Origin: Paragyromitra xinjiangensis
Lineage: Eukaryota; Ascomycota; Pezizomycetes; Pezizales; Discinaceae
DNA length: 64,000 nt
Direction of reading: 5' to 3'
NCBI GenBank assembly: GCA_038503065.1
Contig: JBCAMK010000004.1
Location: 2,121,001-2,185,000 of the forward strand
Shown here: positions 1 to 12,302 of the stretch, in pieces
How positions within the stretch are numbered: position 1 is the stretch's first letter
How the letters are laid out: each line of letters opens with the position of its first letter
Made by a program: the position numbers and the translations under genes
Notes under the pieces: model-generated
The model's input: only the letters and a program-made list of their open reading frames with translations
Told to the model about the DNA's origin: nothing
Databases searched by the model: none

Positions 1-137
1 TTTCTCTAATCATATTCAAACGCTTGATTACATACTCTTATTTCCCGCATCACAAATATTTTCTATATCTCCCGCTTCCGGGTATTGGTTTTGTTTAATG
101 ATACGCTAATAACCACTTTTTGTCCTTAAACCACGTA

Positions 138-1428
138 CTAACGCCTTCCAGGCCTCTTCGGTCTTGAGAAGGCTGCCTTCGCCTCTACTTTTGGATGGAA
201 CTCTTCGAGGAGTTGAGCCTCGCCAATTTCAGTAGCGGATGCAGCTTCCAGCTAGATGACAATTGCATATAAGCTACCATGCTAAAAGGTGCTATCGATT
301 GGGGGATATATGGAATGCTTACCTTTTTCTCGATTTTGAGGGCAGCATCACCCTCAGCTGCTGTGACGACACTGGAACGACAGGAAGCATAGAGCATTTT
401 CTCGCGAATCTTACTAGAGGTAGGACAGGTGTATATGAATACTATGGATTTGTCAGAAAAGCTCCCACTGGGAGAATATAGGTGGGAAGATACCAATTGG
501 AGACTCTTGTGAACCTTCCCAGGTATCTGCAGCTATCCGTCAACAGTCATCTTTGGAGATCATTCGAGTGATAACCTACGATTAAACCGGAAAAACGAGT
601 ACCGTGGTGCATCATCAGGAATAACCTTAGTAAAATCCCCGATCGCCGAAGAACTCGCATTCGCTAGTTCAATTGTCTCCCTCTCAGTATTGATGGCCAA
701 TTGCACTAGCGTGATAAACCCTCCCGACGTCAAATTACTCAACGCTTCAATCGCTTCTTGGCTCACAGGAAACTTAATCCCACTGCTTACGTGGCTCTTC
801 CTCGACGAAGTGCCTGTGCTCGCCTCAAACTCGGCTTCTCTCACTAGCTGCATCGTCTGCTCTTCCTCTGTCAATGGCGCCGGCCTACACTAATTAGCCC
901 CTCCTGTACATTCTCTCGATCTTAAAAAATCCATACTTCGCTTCATGCATATCATGTCTTCGGAAGCCTTCCGGCGTCAACTCCTCCTTTGTAGTAGCAA
1001 AAATACTCTCCTCAAACTTCTCGGTGCCTAGCTCACGTAGAAGTGTGTTTCTGGTAGATGCAAACAGCATTTTCTGCCTGACATTGGCTGTGTCAGGGAC
1101 ATAGGCAATTGCAACGAATGGAGCCAGGTCGGATTCGCGCCGGCGAAGGATTATATATGCGGCCTCATTGTCTTTTAGGAGGGTGTCCAACTGGTGCAGA
1201 TCCTCTTCAAATGTGCCATTCAAAGGAAGAGTTTGGCGCGGGACAAGGGCTTCTTTTTCAATGCTCACGATGAGGCCGCGAAGGGAGGAGCTGTTGACAA
1301 CTTGTTGAAAGGCTGCCAGGAGCTCGACGGAAGCTGAACATAGGAATCGAGATTTTAGCTTCGACTTGAGGAGTAGTGAATTTAAACAATTGATTTCAGG
1401 GAGGCTTACCAGTGATTCCGGACTGCAT
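138..1428 (-). CDS. twf1: Twinfilin, actin-monomer-binding protein with two ADF-H domains
   Basis: Five exons (1410-1428, 937-1333, 576-884, 323-467, 138-251) join in phase to 327 aa, the usual twinfilin length. Twinfilin binds ADP-actin monomers and barbed ends and acts in cortical actin turnover. The first ADF-H domain includes RQKMLFASTRNTLL; the second includes SIVFIYTCP and IREKMLYASCRS; the tail is basic and ends KRPGRR. The linker after splicing reads HEAK-PAPLTEEEQ, which matches the spacing of animal twinfilins. That argues for the 52-nt intron starting GTATGG at 936, although the unspliced frame also reads through 13 plausible-looking residues. The donor of intron 3 (575) is a weaker GTTATC; a GTAGGT two bases away breaks the frame. 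The first exon codes only six codons plus one base. Exon identity is sure; exact borders of intron 3 are inferred. Confidence 0.9.
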
Positions 1429-2060
1429 TATAAGAAAGTGACCAAAAGACTGATGGTAAAAATAATAATGACAATGCTCCCCGTGAGGTAGAGCTGTCGA
1501 TACCAAGCTGATGATACCCAAACACAATACTGTCCTTACGGTGCTGGCGCGGGGCCGCTAAAGGCTTGGCTACCATACCCCTCCACAGAATGAACTCATC
1601 ACGTGTTCCTCGTTCATTACATGCGCGTTAAAGACGGACCTACAAATCCCTAAGTCAACCTCAATTTGGAGGAAATGGAAGTTTATTAACCATCTGGGCC
1701 ACATAGATTTTTCCCACATCGGGTTCTGAACTATTCAGTCAATAGTGCTGTAGGTGAATTGGTGATCTGTTGATTCTGTTGTATTGCGTCTTTCTCGCGA
1801 GATTGGGTATCTAGCCGAGTTGAAAAGCTTCTATCTCACCAGAGGAGTGCGTGCGTATAGATACGAGATCTAAAACCGGTAGGTGCATTGTAAAACTTGC
1901 CCTATTGCCGTGGTACCACCTGGTGGTAAGCCCACCAGGCTAGAGTTGTCCAATTTCAGCGTGTTTTGATCATCGTCTCACAACCCTTCCACCTGTCTGT
2001 ACATATCATTCCCCCGCCAAAAAAAAAAGAATAAAGTCGGTAGCTGTGAATACCTGTGTC
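1429..2060. promoter_or_regulatory. Divergent promoter between twinfilin and the OCA-type gene
   Basis: This 632-bp gap drives two genes transcribed away from each other. It holds a pair of overlapping inverted repeats at 1914-1938 (TACCACC-T-GGTGGTA, then CTGGTGG-5 nt-CCACCAG), a plausible site for a dimeric regulator. A CCGCC plus A-rich stretch lies just before the plus-strand start codon. No TATA box is obvious on either side. Confidence 0.4.
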
Positions 2061-2778
2061 ATGGCTGCCACAGGCACCGCAACGATCACTTCAACCTCTC
2101 CCGATCTCTCAGATCTAGTAATACCGCCTCTACGCTTTTCCATCGTTGAAGACAAGTTGTACCGCGGCTCCTACCCTCGGCCTCTCAATTTCAAATTTCT
2201 CGAGTCTCTCAACCTCAAGACGATCCTCTCGCTCACCCCCGAGCCACTAGCGGATGATGCGGCGGGATGGTGTAGGAGCCAAGGAATCAATATGATCCAG
2301 ATACAGCCTGAGAGGGATGGGAAGAAGGGTGCACCACTGAAACATGCGGAGGCGTGCAAGATCCTGTCGGTTCGTTTCATCGGATTTTTCCATTGAGATT
2401 TACATCACTGACAATAAACAGATAATGTTGGACTCTACCTACAGCCCACTTTACGTGCACTGCCTCAATGGCAGCGAGGTCACGGGGTTGGCTATGACAA
2501 GTCTACGGAAAGTGCAGATGTGGGCAACTCCAAGCATTTTGTCTGAACTTATGAGGTTCTCCGAGTCGCACCATTCGTTTGATCGGTTTTTGGAGGAGTT
2601 TGCGGGGGAGGTGGTGATACCAAGGGAGCCAGTTAAGTGGCTTTGGCAGGGGTTGAAGGATGAGGATGGGCTACCGCCGCTGGGTTGTGGGGTCAAGATT
2701 ACGTATGTGGACATACGACTGGACGAGAAGTATCGGGGGAAGCAAAACGAGAAGATAAAGAAACTGGGGGATCGATGA
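2061..2778 (+). CDS. OCA-type (Oca4/Oca6/Siw14 family) tyrosine phosphatase-like protein, probably inactive
   Basis: Two exons (2061-2369, 2422-2778) give 221 aa. The start is the ATG at 2061, followed by an Ala/Thr/Ser-rich leader and then PPLRFSIVEDKLYRGSYP, the hallmark entry of the fungal OCA/Siw14 dual-specificity phosphatase family (LYRGSYP, then LKTILSLTPEP). The catalytic loop reads VHCLNGSEVTGL: the nucleophile Cys is present, but the Arg expected six residues later (C-x5-R) is Val. The general-acid region is also poorly conserved. This fits the Oca4/Oca6 branch, whose members are thought to work as complex-forming pseudophosphatases in inositol pyrophosphate and oxidative-stress signalling; that role is inferred from the family. 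The C-terminus is basic and Lys-rich. Confidence 0.85.
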
Positions 2779-2929
2779 TATTTGCAAGAATGATAGATAG
2801 ATGAGGGTTCTTTTTTTCTTTTTTTTCTTCAATCTCTTTTTTTTTTTTTCACGGATATCACGGTGGGCATCGGGAAATAACGGTGTTTTAAAAGCGTTTT
2901 GGAATTGAAGCAGCACAACGCTGTACTAA

Positions 2930-3240
2930 TTAGAGACTATTCTGGAACGAAGCTGGTCCGCAATGGACGTATGTCCGCAAGACTACTATCTGCATTTCCA
3001 AAGAAAGATAGTTAGCAATCGACCCTTCAAACAACCTAATAACGAGGAAAAACATACCAAACTTGTATCTTTTGGGTGTATTTAAGATACTGTTAGCGAA
3101 ATATTGCGAGGCAAAGGCCCTGGATCTGGGCAACCGATTAATGGCCCTTCATCGAATTGAGAAAATAACGAAGAGGGCGATAAGGATTGGTGCCTGAAGA
3201 AGGGAGAGAAAAAGAAGAAGTCGTGGAGAGGCTATTTATA
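2930..3240 (-). other. Possible small spliced gene with TATA box, unidentified
   Basis: On the minus strand a TATAAATA sits at about 3233-3240, followed by a CT-rich leader and a reading frame NRLPRSRAFASQYFANS. An intron-like GTATGT..TGCAG segment (about 3054 down to 2997) would join it to DSSLADIRPLRTSFVPE and a stop at about 2938. The frame is basic and Ser-rich like a mitochondrial presequence. No in-frame ATG is found: the only nearby ATG (about 3158) opens a four-codon frame. It may be a small protein gene with an unseen first exon, or a non-coding transcript. The family is not recognised. Confidence 0.25.
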
Positions 3241-4437
3241 CACCATGCCAAGGAAAAGTGCCAAGAAAGAAGAAGCAAAAAAGATATTCAGCCTCAACTT
3301 TAGAGTAGAATTGGCCGTACATGCAGCGTCACTCGGGGGTCAGTCCGTATCCCTTCCTCACGGGACTGAGAGCAAGGCAAGTGCATTGTACTGTATCGCT
3401 TTAGATTTCTATTGGATCATCATGTGGCACATTCGCTCGTTCTTGGCAGCTTTTGCTCAGCAGCTGATTTCACACCAATTCAGGAGCTGGAATCCAAATA
3501 GTGAGAGCAGGATTGCTTTCTCGCTGCCCGAATGTCCTATCTTGCATACACAGTAGACCACGATACGGGAGATGGGAACGGCTGGCATTTTCATGATCTT
3601 TCTAGCATCCGGGTAACCTCGTTACACGCGAGAGAAGCTGTAGCCTACGCTCGCGTATTTATCTCTGGGAAATTTTTACCTTGCAGGCATGAATCTACTC
3701 TTCTGGCAGTTTCACGCTGTGCTTGCGATGTAACGCTGTATTGTAGGGTTACTTCCTACCTGCGTGCTCACTGTCAGCAACCAAAAATAGAGAAACGGCC
3801 TGCTCGCCTCAGCCACACTGCTCCCTTTAGGCGGCATAGAAGGGTTGGGAGGGTTGGGTAGGATTGTAGGAGCGAGGGGCTTAAGCATGTAGATAGAATA
3901 AGGCAGAGCGAAGAGAATGTGTCTGGATGCGCACGCAGAAACCTCAGAGCCTGAGCAAAGTGGAAATACCCTCCTAGAAAGTGACATTCAAGACAGGCCA
4001 GAGCTGAAAGAGCTTACCGTGGCGCGCCTACGAGATTATCAGACGCTCCCGTCAAACCGGATCTAGCAATAACCAGCAACGAGTAACTTCCACATCTTTG
4101 ATACTCTTAACCACACCACCCCCTTTCGTCGTTGTCACCAATAACTGTTGGCCTCTCACCGTCATCACGCTTTTTCTCCATCGCCGAGAGTCGGCTTGCG
4201 ATGAGATTCACCCTGAACTCTACTGTCCCATCGTCTACCCTACCTCCTGCGACCGAAAACTAAGACCTTCGCTCTAGACACTACCAGCTACTTTTGCGCC
4301 TCTGGCACCCAACCATCTTTCTCCATTCTCTTATTCAGCCTCTTTAAACGATCGTCACTCACCTCATCATCTGCAGCAAGATATAACCTTAAAGGAACGC
4401 CCCTTCACGCACGGATCACCGGGGTAGCACCCATCGT
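3241..4437. promoter_or_regulatory. Upstream region and leader of the flippase gene
   Basis: No convincing gene. Short open frames on the plus strand (3245-3556, 3532-3861) show no family features and no splice logic. From about 4080 the sequence becomes CT-rich with repeated short C/T runs (CCACCACCCCCTTTCG, CTCACCTCATCATC), typical of a fungal 5' leader just upstream of the ATG at 4438. Confidence 0.4.
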
Positions 4438-7400
4438 ATGGCGGGCAGTTCGAACAACAACGACCTGCTTCTTGATCTAGATGATCAGGGTCGCAACTAT
4501 GGAAATCCAGGACAGCCCGCGCCGGTCCCGGAGCCTCGAGCTTCGGTCTCGTATGATGAATTTTTAGGGGGCCATCAATCGTCGTCGTCCTCGGTATACC
4601 CACACACCATCAATCCTCTATCTCCCGCCTCAAGAACTTACTCCCAGACGAGTGTGCTTGCGAACTATCAACCTTACTATAATGATGAAGATGATGAGTC
4701 GTACCATGATGAGAATCGTCCTGCTAGTGGGTATCAGTATGCATCTGCCGGCGATGACCATCATGATATTGGAGAAGCTTCGAACCGGCAAAGCGCCTAC
4801 GGAGTTGGTGGAGTGGTAGGAAGGGTTAAATCGGCATTGGGGATGAATCCGGAGTACAGTGAGATGGACCTACCACTCACCGAAGCAAGACCGAAGAGTA
4901 CAATTGCAGCATCAGAAGGAATCTCAACAGGGGCTAGGAAGAGGACCAGTGGCAGCAAGTTTAAGTTTGGGTTTGGGGGGAGAAGAGTAGATCCATCCAC
5001 TCTTGGACCTCGTATTATACATCTCAACAATCCACCTGCAAATGCTGTCAACAAATATGTGGACAACCATGTCTCGACGGCAAAATACAATATTGCTACG
5101 TTTGTACCCAAGTTCTTGTACGAACAGTTCTCGAAGTATGCGAATTTGTTCTTCTTGTTCACTGCGGGGCTGCAACAAATTCCAAATATCTCCCCAACAA
5201 ACAAATATACGACTATTGGCCCTCTTATCGTTGTGCTTTTGGTATCTGCGGGAAAGGAACTTATTGAAGACTGGAAGCGAAAAACTCAGGACAAAGAGCT
5301 CAATCGGTCGAAAACTAGGGTCTTAACGGGATCATCTTTTGAGTCTCAAAGATGGATTAATGTACGTGTGGGAGATATTGTTCGTGTGGAGTCTGAGGAG
5401 CCTTTTCCGGCAGATCTGGTCTTGATGGCATCGTCGGAACCGGAGGGGTTGTGTTACATCGAAACGGCAAACTTGGATGGAGAAACGAATTTGAAAATCA
5501 AGCAAGCTATACCGGAAACCGCTGGTCTAGTCAGTCCAGGTGATCTGAGTAGATTGTCCGGAAGGATTCGGTCTGAACAACCCAACAGTAGTCTATATAC
5601 TTACGAAGCCACTCTCACCATTGATGCTGGAGGTGGGGAGAAGGAACTTCCACTCAGCCCGGAGCAACTGTTGCTAAGAGGAGCTACATTGAGGAATACA
5701 CCTTGGGTTCACGGAGTTGTTGTATTCACTGGGCATGAAACGAAGCTAATGAGGAACGCAACTGCTACTCCCATCAAAAGGACAGCCGTGGAGAGAACGC
5801 TTAACGTCCAGATCATTATGCTTGTTTCTATTCTCCTGATTCTCTCACTGGTATCTTCGACCGGAGATGTCATCAAACAGGTGAGTTTTCAAGGGCCCCC
5901 AATATCTATTGCGAGACTAAACATACTGTAGTCTACCCAAAGCTCGTCAATGTCCTATCTATACCTACAAAACAACAATAAAGTGAGACAGTTCTTCGCC
6001 GATATTTTGACGTACTGGGTTTTGTACTCCAATTTGGTCCCTATCAGGTAATTCGCCTAGCCTTAGTATATTGGGGATTTGAACTGATTTTGGTTAGTTT
6101 ATTCGTCACCGTTGAAATCGTCAAGTATTACCACGCCTTCTTAATCAACTCTGATCTCGACATTTACTACCCTGAAACCGACACCCCCGCTGTATGCCGT
6201 ACATCTAGCTTGGTGGAAGAATTAGGTCAAATTGAGTATATTTTCTCCGACAAAACCGGTACACTCACTTGCAACATGATGGAATTTAAACAGTGCTCAA
6301 TTGCGGGTATATGCTACGCGGATGAAGTCCCTGAAGATCGTCGTGCTACCGTACAAGATGGTATGGAGGTTGGAATACACGACTTTGCGCGTCTCGCGGA
6401 GAACTTGAAAAATCACCCAAGCCGTGAGATCATGCACCATTTCCTTACGTTGCTAGCCACTTGCCATACCGTCATCCCGGAAAGAAAAGAGGATAAACCG
6501 AATGAGATCAAATACCAGGCAGCGTCTCCTGACGAGGGTGCATTGGTTGAGGGTGCTGTGCAACTTGGGTACCGCTTCATCTCACGTAAGCCGCGGTCGG
6601 TTGCTATCGTGGTTGACGGCCAGGAGTACGAATATGAAATGCTCAACATCTGTGAATTTAACTCAACACGTAAACGCATGTCAACGATTTTACGCTGTCC
6701 TGACGGAAAAGTCCGGATTTACTGCAAGGGTGCTGACACAGTGATCATGGAGCGCTTGCATAAGGACAACCCGATGATGGAGCCAACACTGCAGCACCTG
6801 GAAGATTACGCTACCGAAGGCCTGAGAACGCTGTGTTTGGCGATGCGTGAGATTCCGGATGACGAATACCGTCAGTGGAGCGCGATCTATGATAAAGCTG
6901 CAACAACGATCAACAATCGTGGTGAGGAACTCGACAAAGCGGCAGAGTTGATTGAAAAGGATTTCTATTTGCTGGGAGCGACAGCGATTGAGGATAGGTT
7001 ACAAGATGGTGTACCGGATACTATTCATACTCTACAGATGGCTGGGATCAAAGTTTGGTATGATATGGCTGTTTACGAGATTCTTTCTCGGAAAGGCAAG
7101 TGCTGACGTTGGTTTAGGGTCCTGACTGGAGATCGACAAGAAACTGCTATCAACATTGGGATGAGTTGCAAACTTATTAGTGAGGACATGACTCTGATTA
7201 TCGTCAACGAAGAAAATATGATGGACACCCGAGATAGTTTAACAAAGAAACTGAATGCTGTTAAGTCGCAAAAGGATGGTGGAGGCGAGCTCGAGGCTTT
7301 GGCTTTGGTTATTGATGGCCGCTCTCTTACTTTTGCTCTCGAAAAGGATCTTGAAAAGACTTTCCTCGATTTGGCTATTTTGTGCAAGGCTGTGATTTGT

Positions 7401-8787
7401 TGGTAAGTACTACGATATTTTCCCCATGCATGATTTTTTCGCTAATTGAATCATTAGCCGTGTATCTCCACTCCAAAAGGCTTTGGTTGTGAAACTCGTG
7501 AAACGCCATCTTAAGGCTATTCTACTCGCCATTGGAGACGGTGCCAATGATGTCAGCATGATCCAGGCGGCTCATGTTGGTGTTGGTATTAGCGGTGTTG
7601 AAGGCCTTCAGGCTGCTCGAAGCGCAGACGTCGCCATTGGTCAATTCAGATTCTTGAGAAAACTCCTCTTGGTGCACGGAGCCTGGAGCTACCAACGTAT
7701 CAGTAAAGTCATTTTGTATTCGTTTTACAAGAATATCACGCTTTATATGACACAGTTTTGGGTAAGTTACTAAATGGCGGAGCCCTTGGAATTTGAAGAA
7801 GGTTGCTGAGAGTGGAATAGTTTTCGTTTCAAAACGGGTTTTCGGGACAGGTCATTTACGAGTCATGGACACTTTCGTTCTACAATGTCTTTTTCACGGT
7901 ATTACCGCCGCTGGTAATGGGTATCTTTGATCAGTTCATTAGCGCAAGACTTTTAGACCGGTATCCTCAGTTGTACCAACTAGGGCAGAAAGGCCAATTT
8001 GTAAGTTGCGCGATTTGTTTCCTCCCCAATCTGATGGTGAGACTAATTAGTGGCGTGTAGTTCAAAACAGGTAGCTTCTGGGCGTGGCTGGTGAATGGAT
8101 TCTACCATTCGTTAGTCTTGTATATCTTCTCGGAGTTGATCTTCTTGTATGACCTCCCGTTGGGAGATGGTACAGTTGCTGGGCATTGGGTTTGGGGAAC
8201 TGCACTATATACCGCAGTTCTTGCGACGGTACTCGGAAAAGCTGCTTTGGTTACCAATTTGTGGACAAAGTACACGGTTATGGCAATTCCGGGGTCTATG
8301 CTTATTTGGATGGCTTTCATGCCAGCATATGCAACGGTCGCTCCTATGTTGGGCTTTTCGACAGAATACGAGGGTATTCTACCGAAACTTATTACATCAC
8401 CGATATTCTGGGGTATGGCTGTTATTCTACCGGCGCTATGTTTGAGCAGGGACCTCGCTTGGAAATAGTAGGTTTTCCTGGAAAATCTTGATCTACTGGT
8501 GGGTAAAATGCTGACTTAATGATAGTGCGAAACGGATGTATTACCCGCAAACCTACCATCACATCCAAGAGATTCAAAAGTACAACATCCAGGATTACCG
8601 ACCACGCATGGAACAATTCCAAAAGGCTATCCGAAAGGTGCGGCAGGTACAACGCATGCGGAAGCAGAGAGGATATGCGTTTTCTCAGGCAGACGAGGGT
8701 CAATCACGGCTGATCCAGGCATACGATACCACGAAGGAAAGAGGAAAGTATGGAGAGATGAGAAGCGCGGAGGGTCGATCTCGTTGA
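4438..8787 (+). CDS. drs2: Phospholipid-transporting P4-ATPase (Drs2-type flippase)
   Basis: Eight exons (4438-5880, 5932-6047, 6098-7057, 7118-7402, 7458-7761, 7821-8000, 8061-8467, 8526-8787) join to 1318 aa, close to yeast Drs2. It moves phosphatidylserine and phosphatidylethanolamine from the lumenal to the cytosolic leaflet of trans-Golgi and endosome membranes, normally with a Cdc50-family partner. Visible motifs in order: a disordered Asp/Ser/Tyr-rich N-tail; [19 protein letters not shown] at TM1; the actuator loop with DGETNLK in place of the TGES of ion pumps; VPISL in TM4; the phosphorylation site DKTGTLT (near 6252); [11 protein letters not shown] in the nucleotide domain; [30 protein letters not shown]; and TM5-TM10. 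The C-tail is basic with [17 protein letters not shown], like the autoinhibitory region of Drs2. All introns are 50-76 nt. Confidence 0.97.
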
Positions 8788-11700
8788 TTATGAATATATG
8801 GAAATGAACTTGGTGAATTGCGTGCAGTTGAACACAAGAGGGATAGTTTTAGCTGCAAGATGGCTTAGAAAAAGAGAGCTGTCTTTTTGTACCTAGTTTT
8901 TTTATCTTATTTTACCTTGTATTTTCTTGTGGTTTTCTCTTCTTTTCTCTCCCTAGTTTTATACTCCTTCTACTGTGTAGTGTTCCCTTTTTGTTTGTAT
9001 TCTTTCCTTAGTATATTCTTCTTCTTCGGCGCAGATTGCGCAACGTTGACGACTGTGTTAGCAGAACCCCATAAAGGACTGTTTGTTTGCGACTGCCAAA
9101 CATGGCAATATTGGTTGTCGTTCTGGGGTTTTGGAAACAAAAGTTATTTAAGTGCAAAATGGCTCTCAATTAAACACTACCTCCGCTAGCTATTTAAGAT
9201 CCTCCCCACGAACGCTCTCCCCACTTACATGTACCATTCAATGTGTTTAATTTCTGTGACTCGATCCAGGCCCTCGGTGCGGGTGCGTGCCTAGCCATGT
9301 AGATCGCTTGTAGATCAGTGTTCTAGGTAAGCCGCATTTTGATGTTGGCGGCTCGGTGATGGCGCACATTTGTCATTCATGTTCAGGGAAGGTGGGTTCG
9401 AGTGAGCGGCCTAGAACGGAGACAACACGTCACGTAAGCGCGTATAACGACGGTGATGCAAGTGAAAAGCCTACCCTTTGGAGTCTTGGACCTTAAGGCG
9501 CTCTATTTGGGGTATGGGGTTGGCCGCGGGTATTAGCTAACGCCTTTCATGCACTAGATGGTCGGGCTTATTCCTGGGGAATAAGACAGTTGCTGAGAAA
9601 TGCCCGTAGCTTGATCGCAATATCTATGGTCATTGACGTTTACCAAAAACCCTTCGAGTAAAAAGGTCAGGGATGTGGATAGTAAAGGTTCCACACAACT
9701 TATGGGTAATTCACAAGGTGGATGGCCCTGACCCGAGTACCGAACTGGTCCCCCTGCCTTAAGATGCTTATCATGGGTCTAATTACCAGCGGAATACAGG
9801 AATTTATGTGCCCCGCTGTGACACAGTATTACCCCGCCTCGCACATAAAAAATCTTTATTCAAACATCCAGTATGAGTGCTAGGAAAATTCCACGAATCA
9901 CAAAATATGTCTGTTTTCGTTGGACACCCACCAGTGCAGGGATACGGAGAAAAAAATTTCATAAACCTACACACCACTAGATAGCGGTTCGTGTTTTTCA
10001 TCCGGTCTCTGTTGACAGCTTTCAGCTTGTTTTGCAACTGTCAAACCGAATCGAATCAAACAGAACTTCATTGCCGGGATCATCAACAACTGCTTAACAG
10101 TAGCACAATTTTCTTTCGAATCTGTGCCTAGCAATCTCGAAGATCTGCACAAGGATGGCCGAGTTCAGGATGCTGGGTGTTGAGAACTGACGGGGAGTTT
10201 AACCAAACCGGGATAAACCATTAACTGACTAACCAACCAGCTAGGTACCTGCAGTTCTTTGGGTATGATGGGACTTGAATATTTTTTTCGACAGCTTACT
10301 TGAGCTTATTAAGATTGCGGATGAACTGGGATCAGGTGGGTGATTACAGAGTGGTCAAAGTGTTTGAGCGTGGGACGTGTAATTGGAATACAATCGGCCC
10401 AGAAAATTTCTCTCATCTCGCTGTCCGTTTCATCGGCTGTCAAACGAGAGATTTTAAGAGAGTTCGGCGGAGATTTGCCGCGCGTTTCTTACATGCTGTA
10501 ATTATCTTTCCTTTCTGGATATCTTAACGCACCTATAGCTGTGGTAGCTCCTAGATCAAACAAAGAGCCTTGAAACACGGTAATCCATCCCTATGGTTCG
10601 TTTCCCTTGACCTTCAATCTTTTTTGTCTATCGTTAATCTGGGACCGAATCCTGATAGGGCTGAGATATTGGTTGGTTGGGTAAACCGGAAATTTATCGA
10701 AAGAGGTTGTCGCGATTGAGTATGTACGTCCCAGGGGTCAATGTCCAAGTGACCGAAATCAATAAACATACATATAAGTTGATTGCTATCGTCTGACCAG
10801 GAAACGTGCCTCTGAATTGAGAAAAGAAACCATCTATAAGCGAAAGCGAGTATGGATTTCGAAGCAGAAGAAATCAGGCAAGCCTTTGATTCTGTGTCCG
10901 GCTGGTGCTGCGTGGCGGTCATCTGAAAAGTACATGCGCAAAAGTACCCATTAGATAACGTGGACGGTCTCTCGACGTCAGTCTGCGCATGGGAGGTGGC
11001 TGTACACCAGAGCACAGGACAGTAAGAACCACAGCTTTGGGATGAGGTTGGCTCGTGGATGAGGAGACTCGAGGTGAGTGGAGAGCCCCGAATAGTGGGA
11101 CCCAAGTTCTAGCACCCTGAACAGGAGTGGTCGCAAGAGCAGCAAAACGACCCCTTGCTGCGTACTGTACAATATCAGCCGCCGGACCCTTCTGACCGCC
11201 GCCTCTCAATCAGTGGCAATCAATGACCCCTCCCACATCCACATCGTCAGCTTGCTTGCTTGGTCTCGTCACTGTGTTTTCTTTTTTTCCAGTTCGCTTT
11301 TTTCCTGTTCCTTTTCCGCTGCATGTTTCTCAAATAAAAAAACATTCTGTAAATTAGATTCTGTCCAGCTACTGGGTCTACGTATTTTCATCAGGTACTC
11401 GAGCGCTGAACAGCGAGGGCCACCCACGCAGCAGAAGTCATCCACCGCCGCCCCACACACGCCCTTTGAGGTCCTCCTCAGACACTCCAAGGCCGGCCGT
11501 CTCTCCCCGCTCTCCCCTCCCCTTTTTATTTTAATAATCCAATTTTTTACTTTTTCTACTTCTCTTCCTACTGGCAACTGGACTGTTCATCGGGTCCGCT
11601 TTCTGCCTCCACAGCTCTCACAAATCTGCCCCCATTCCCTCATTCAAACACACCAAGGTACGGATCTCAGACGGTGCCATCGCCAAACTCCTACCACGCT

Positions 11701-12302
11701 TCAGGTTGTTCCAGCAGGTACACCCGCAGACCCCGCCAGCCAGTAAACGCTGCTTGCCGGTCTGCTGCCCTACCGCCCCTGCCCTTCTTGGTCTGGTGCC
11801 TCTGTGCTGCCGCTGCCACATTTCTGGTGTTGCGCCGCCCTTTTCTCTTCCTCCGACCTTTGTTCTGCTCTTCCTTCGCCTATTCCCCTCTTCTGCCGCC
11901 CACCATCGAAACTCGTCCAGATCTCGCTGCACTACTGCCCAACGCTGTCCATCCACCATCCACTGCTGCCCCCTTAAGTACTTCATCTGCACTTGCTCCC
12001 TCATCGAGTTCATCTGTCTCCTGAGTTCTCCGTATCGCTTTTTGCCCTTTCGCGCCTATTGAGTCCTTATCGCCGTTCCACACGCGAAATCAGTAAACGC
12101 TATTTTTACTTACAAACCACCCGACCGGTTCCTGACGTCTTTTGTTGATCACCCATTACAAGTTTCGGTGAAAACGTTACAAGGTCCATCGCCACTTGAC
12201 GTCGAATTTCTATCACGACACGAAGAAAAACCTGGAAAAAGAAGGGCGAAAGAAAATATCAAATAGGATTGGATACCTTGAGTCTATCAGTGGCTACAGA
12301 AA
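8788..12302. other. Long gene-poor interval: flippase 3' region and CDC4-like upstream region
   Basis: About 3.5 kb with no supported gene. 8790-9180 is T-rich, like a 3' UTR. 9200-11200 has scattered stops in all frames and no recognisable protein or RNA motif. From about 11220 to 12200 the plus strand is strongly pyrimidine-rich with many short open frames full of Pro, Ser, Leu and Cys; these look like composition effects of a long CT-rich promoter/leader rather than exons. The leader of the CDC4-like mRNA probably begins within it, and may contain introns (for example AG acceptors near 11292 and 11661). Confidence 0.4.

Noticed and set aside
885..936. Apparent 25-nt ultra-short intron in twinfilin (GTACAG..GTGTAG)
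   Set aside because: A GTATGG donor at 936 gives an ordinary 52-nt intron in the same phase, and the resulting linker matches animal twinfilin spacing exactly.
11213..12062. Several Pro/Ser/Leu/Cys-rich open frames of 100-177 codons
   Set aside because: They overlap each other in different frames in a CT-rich tract upstream of the CDC4-like gene; composition explains them.
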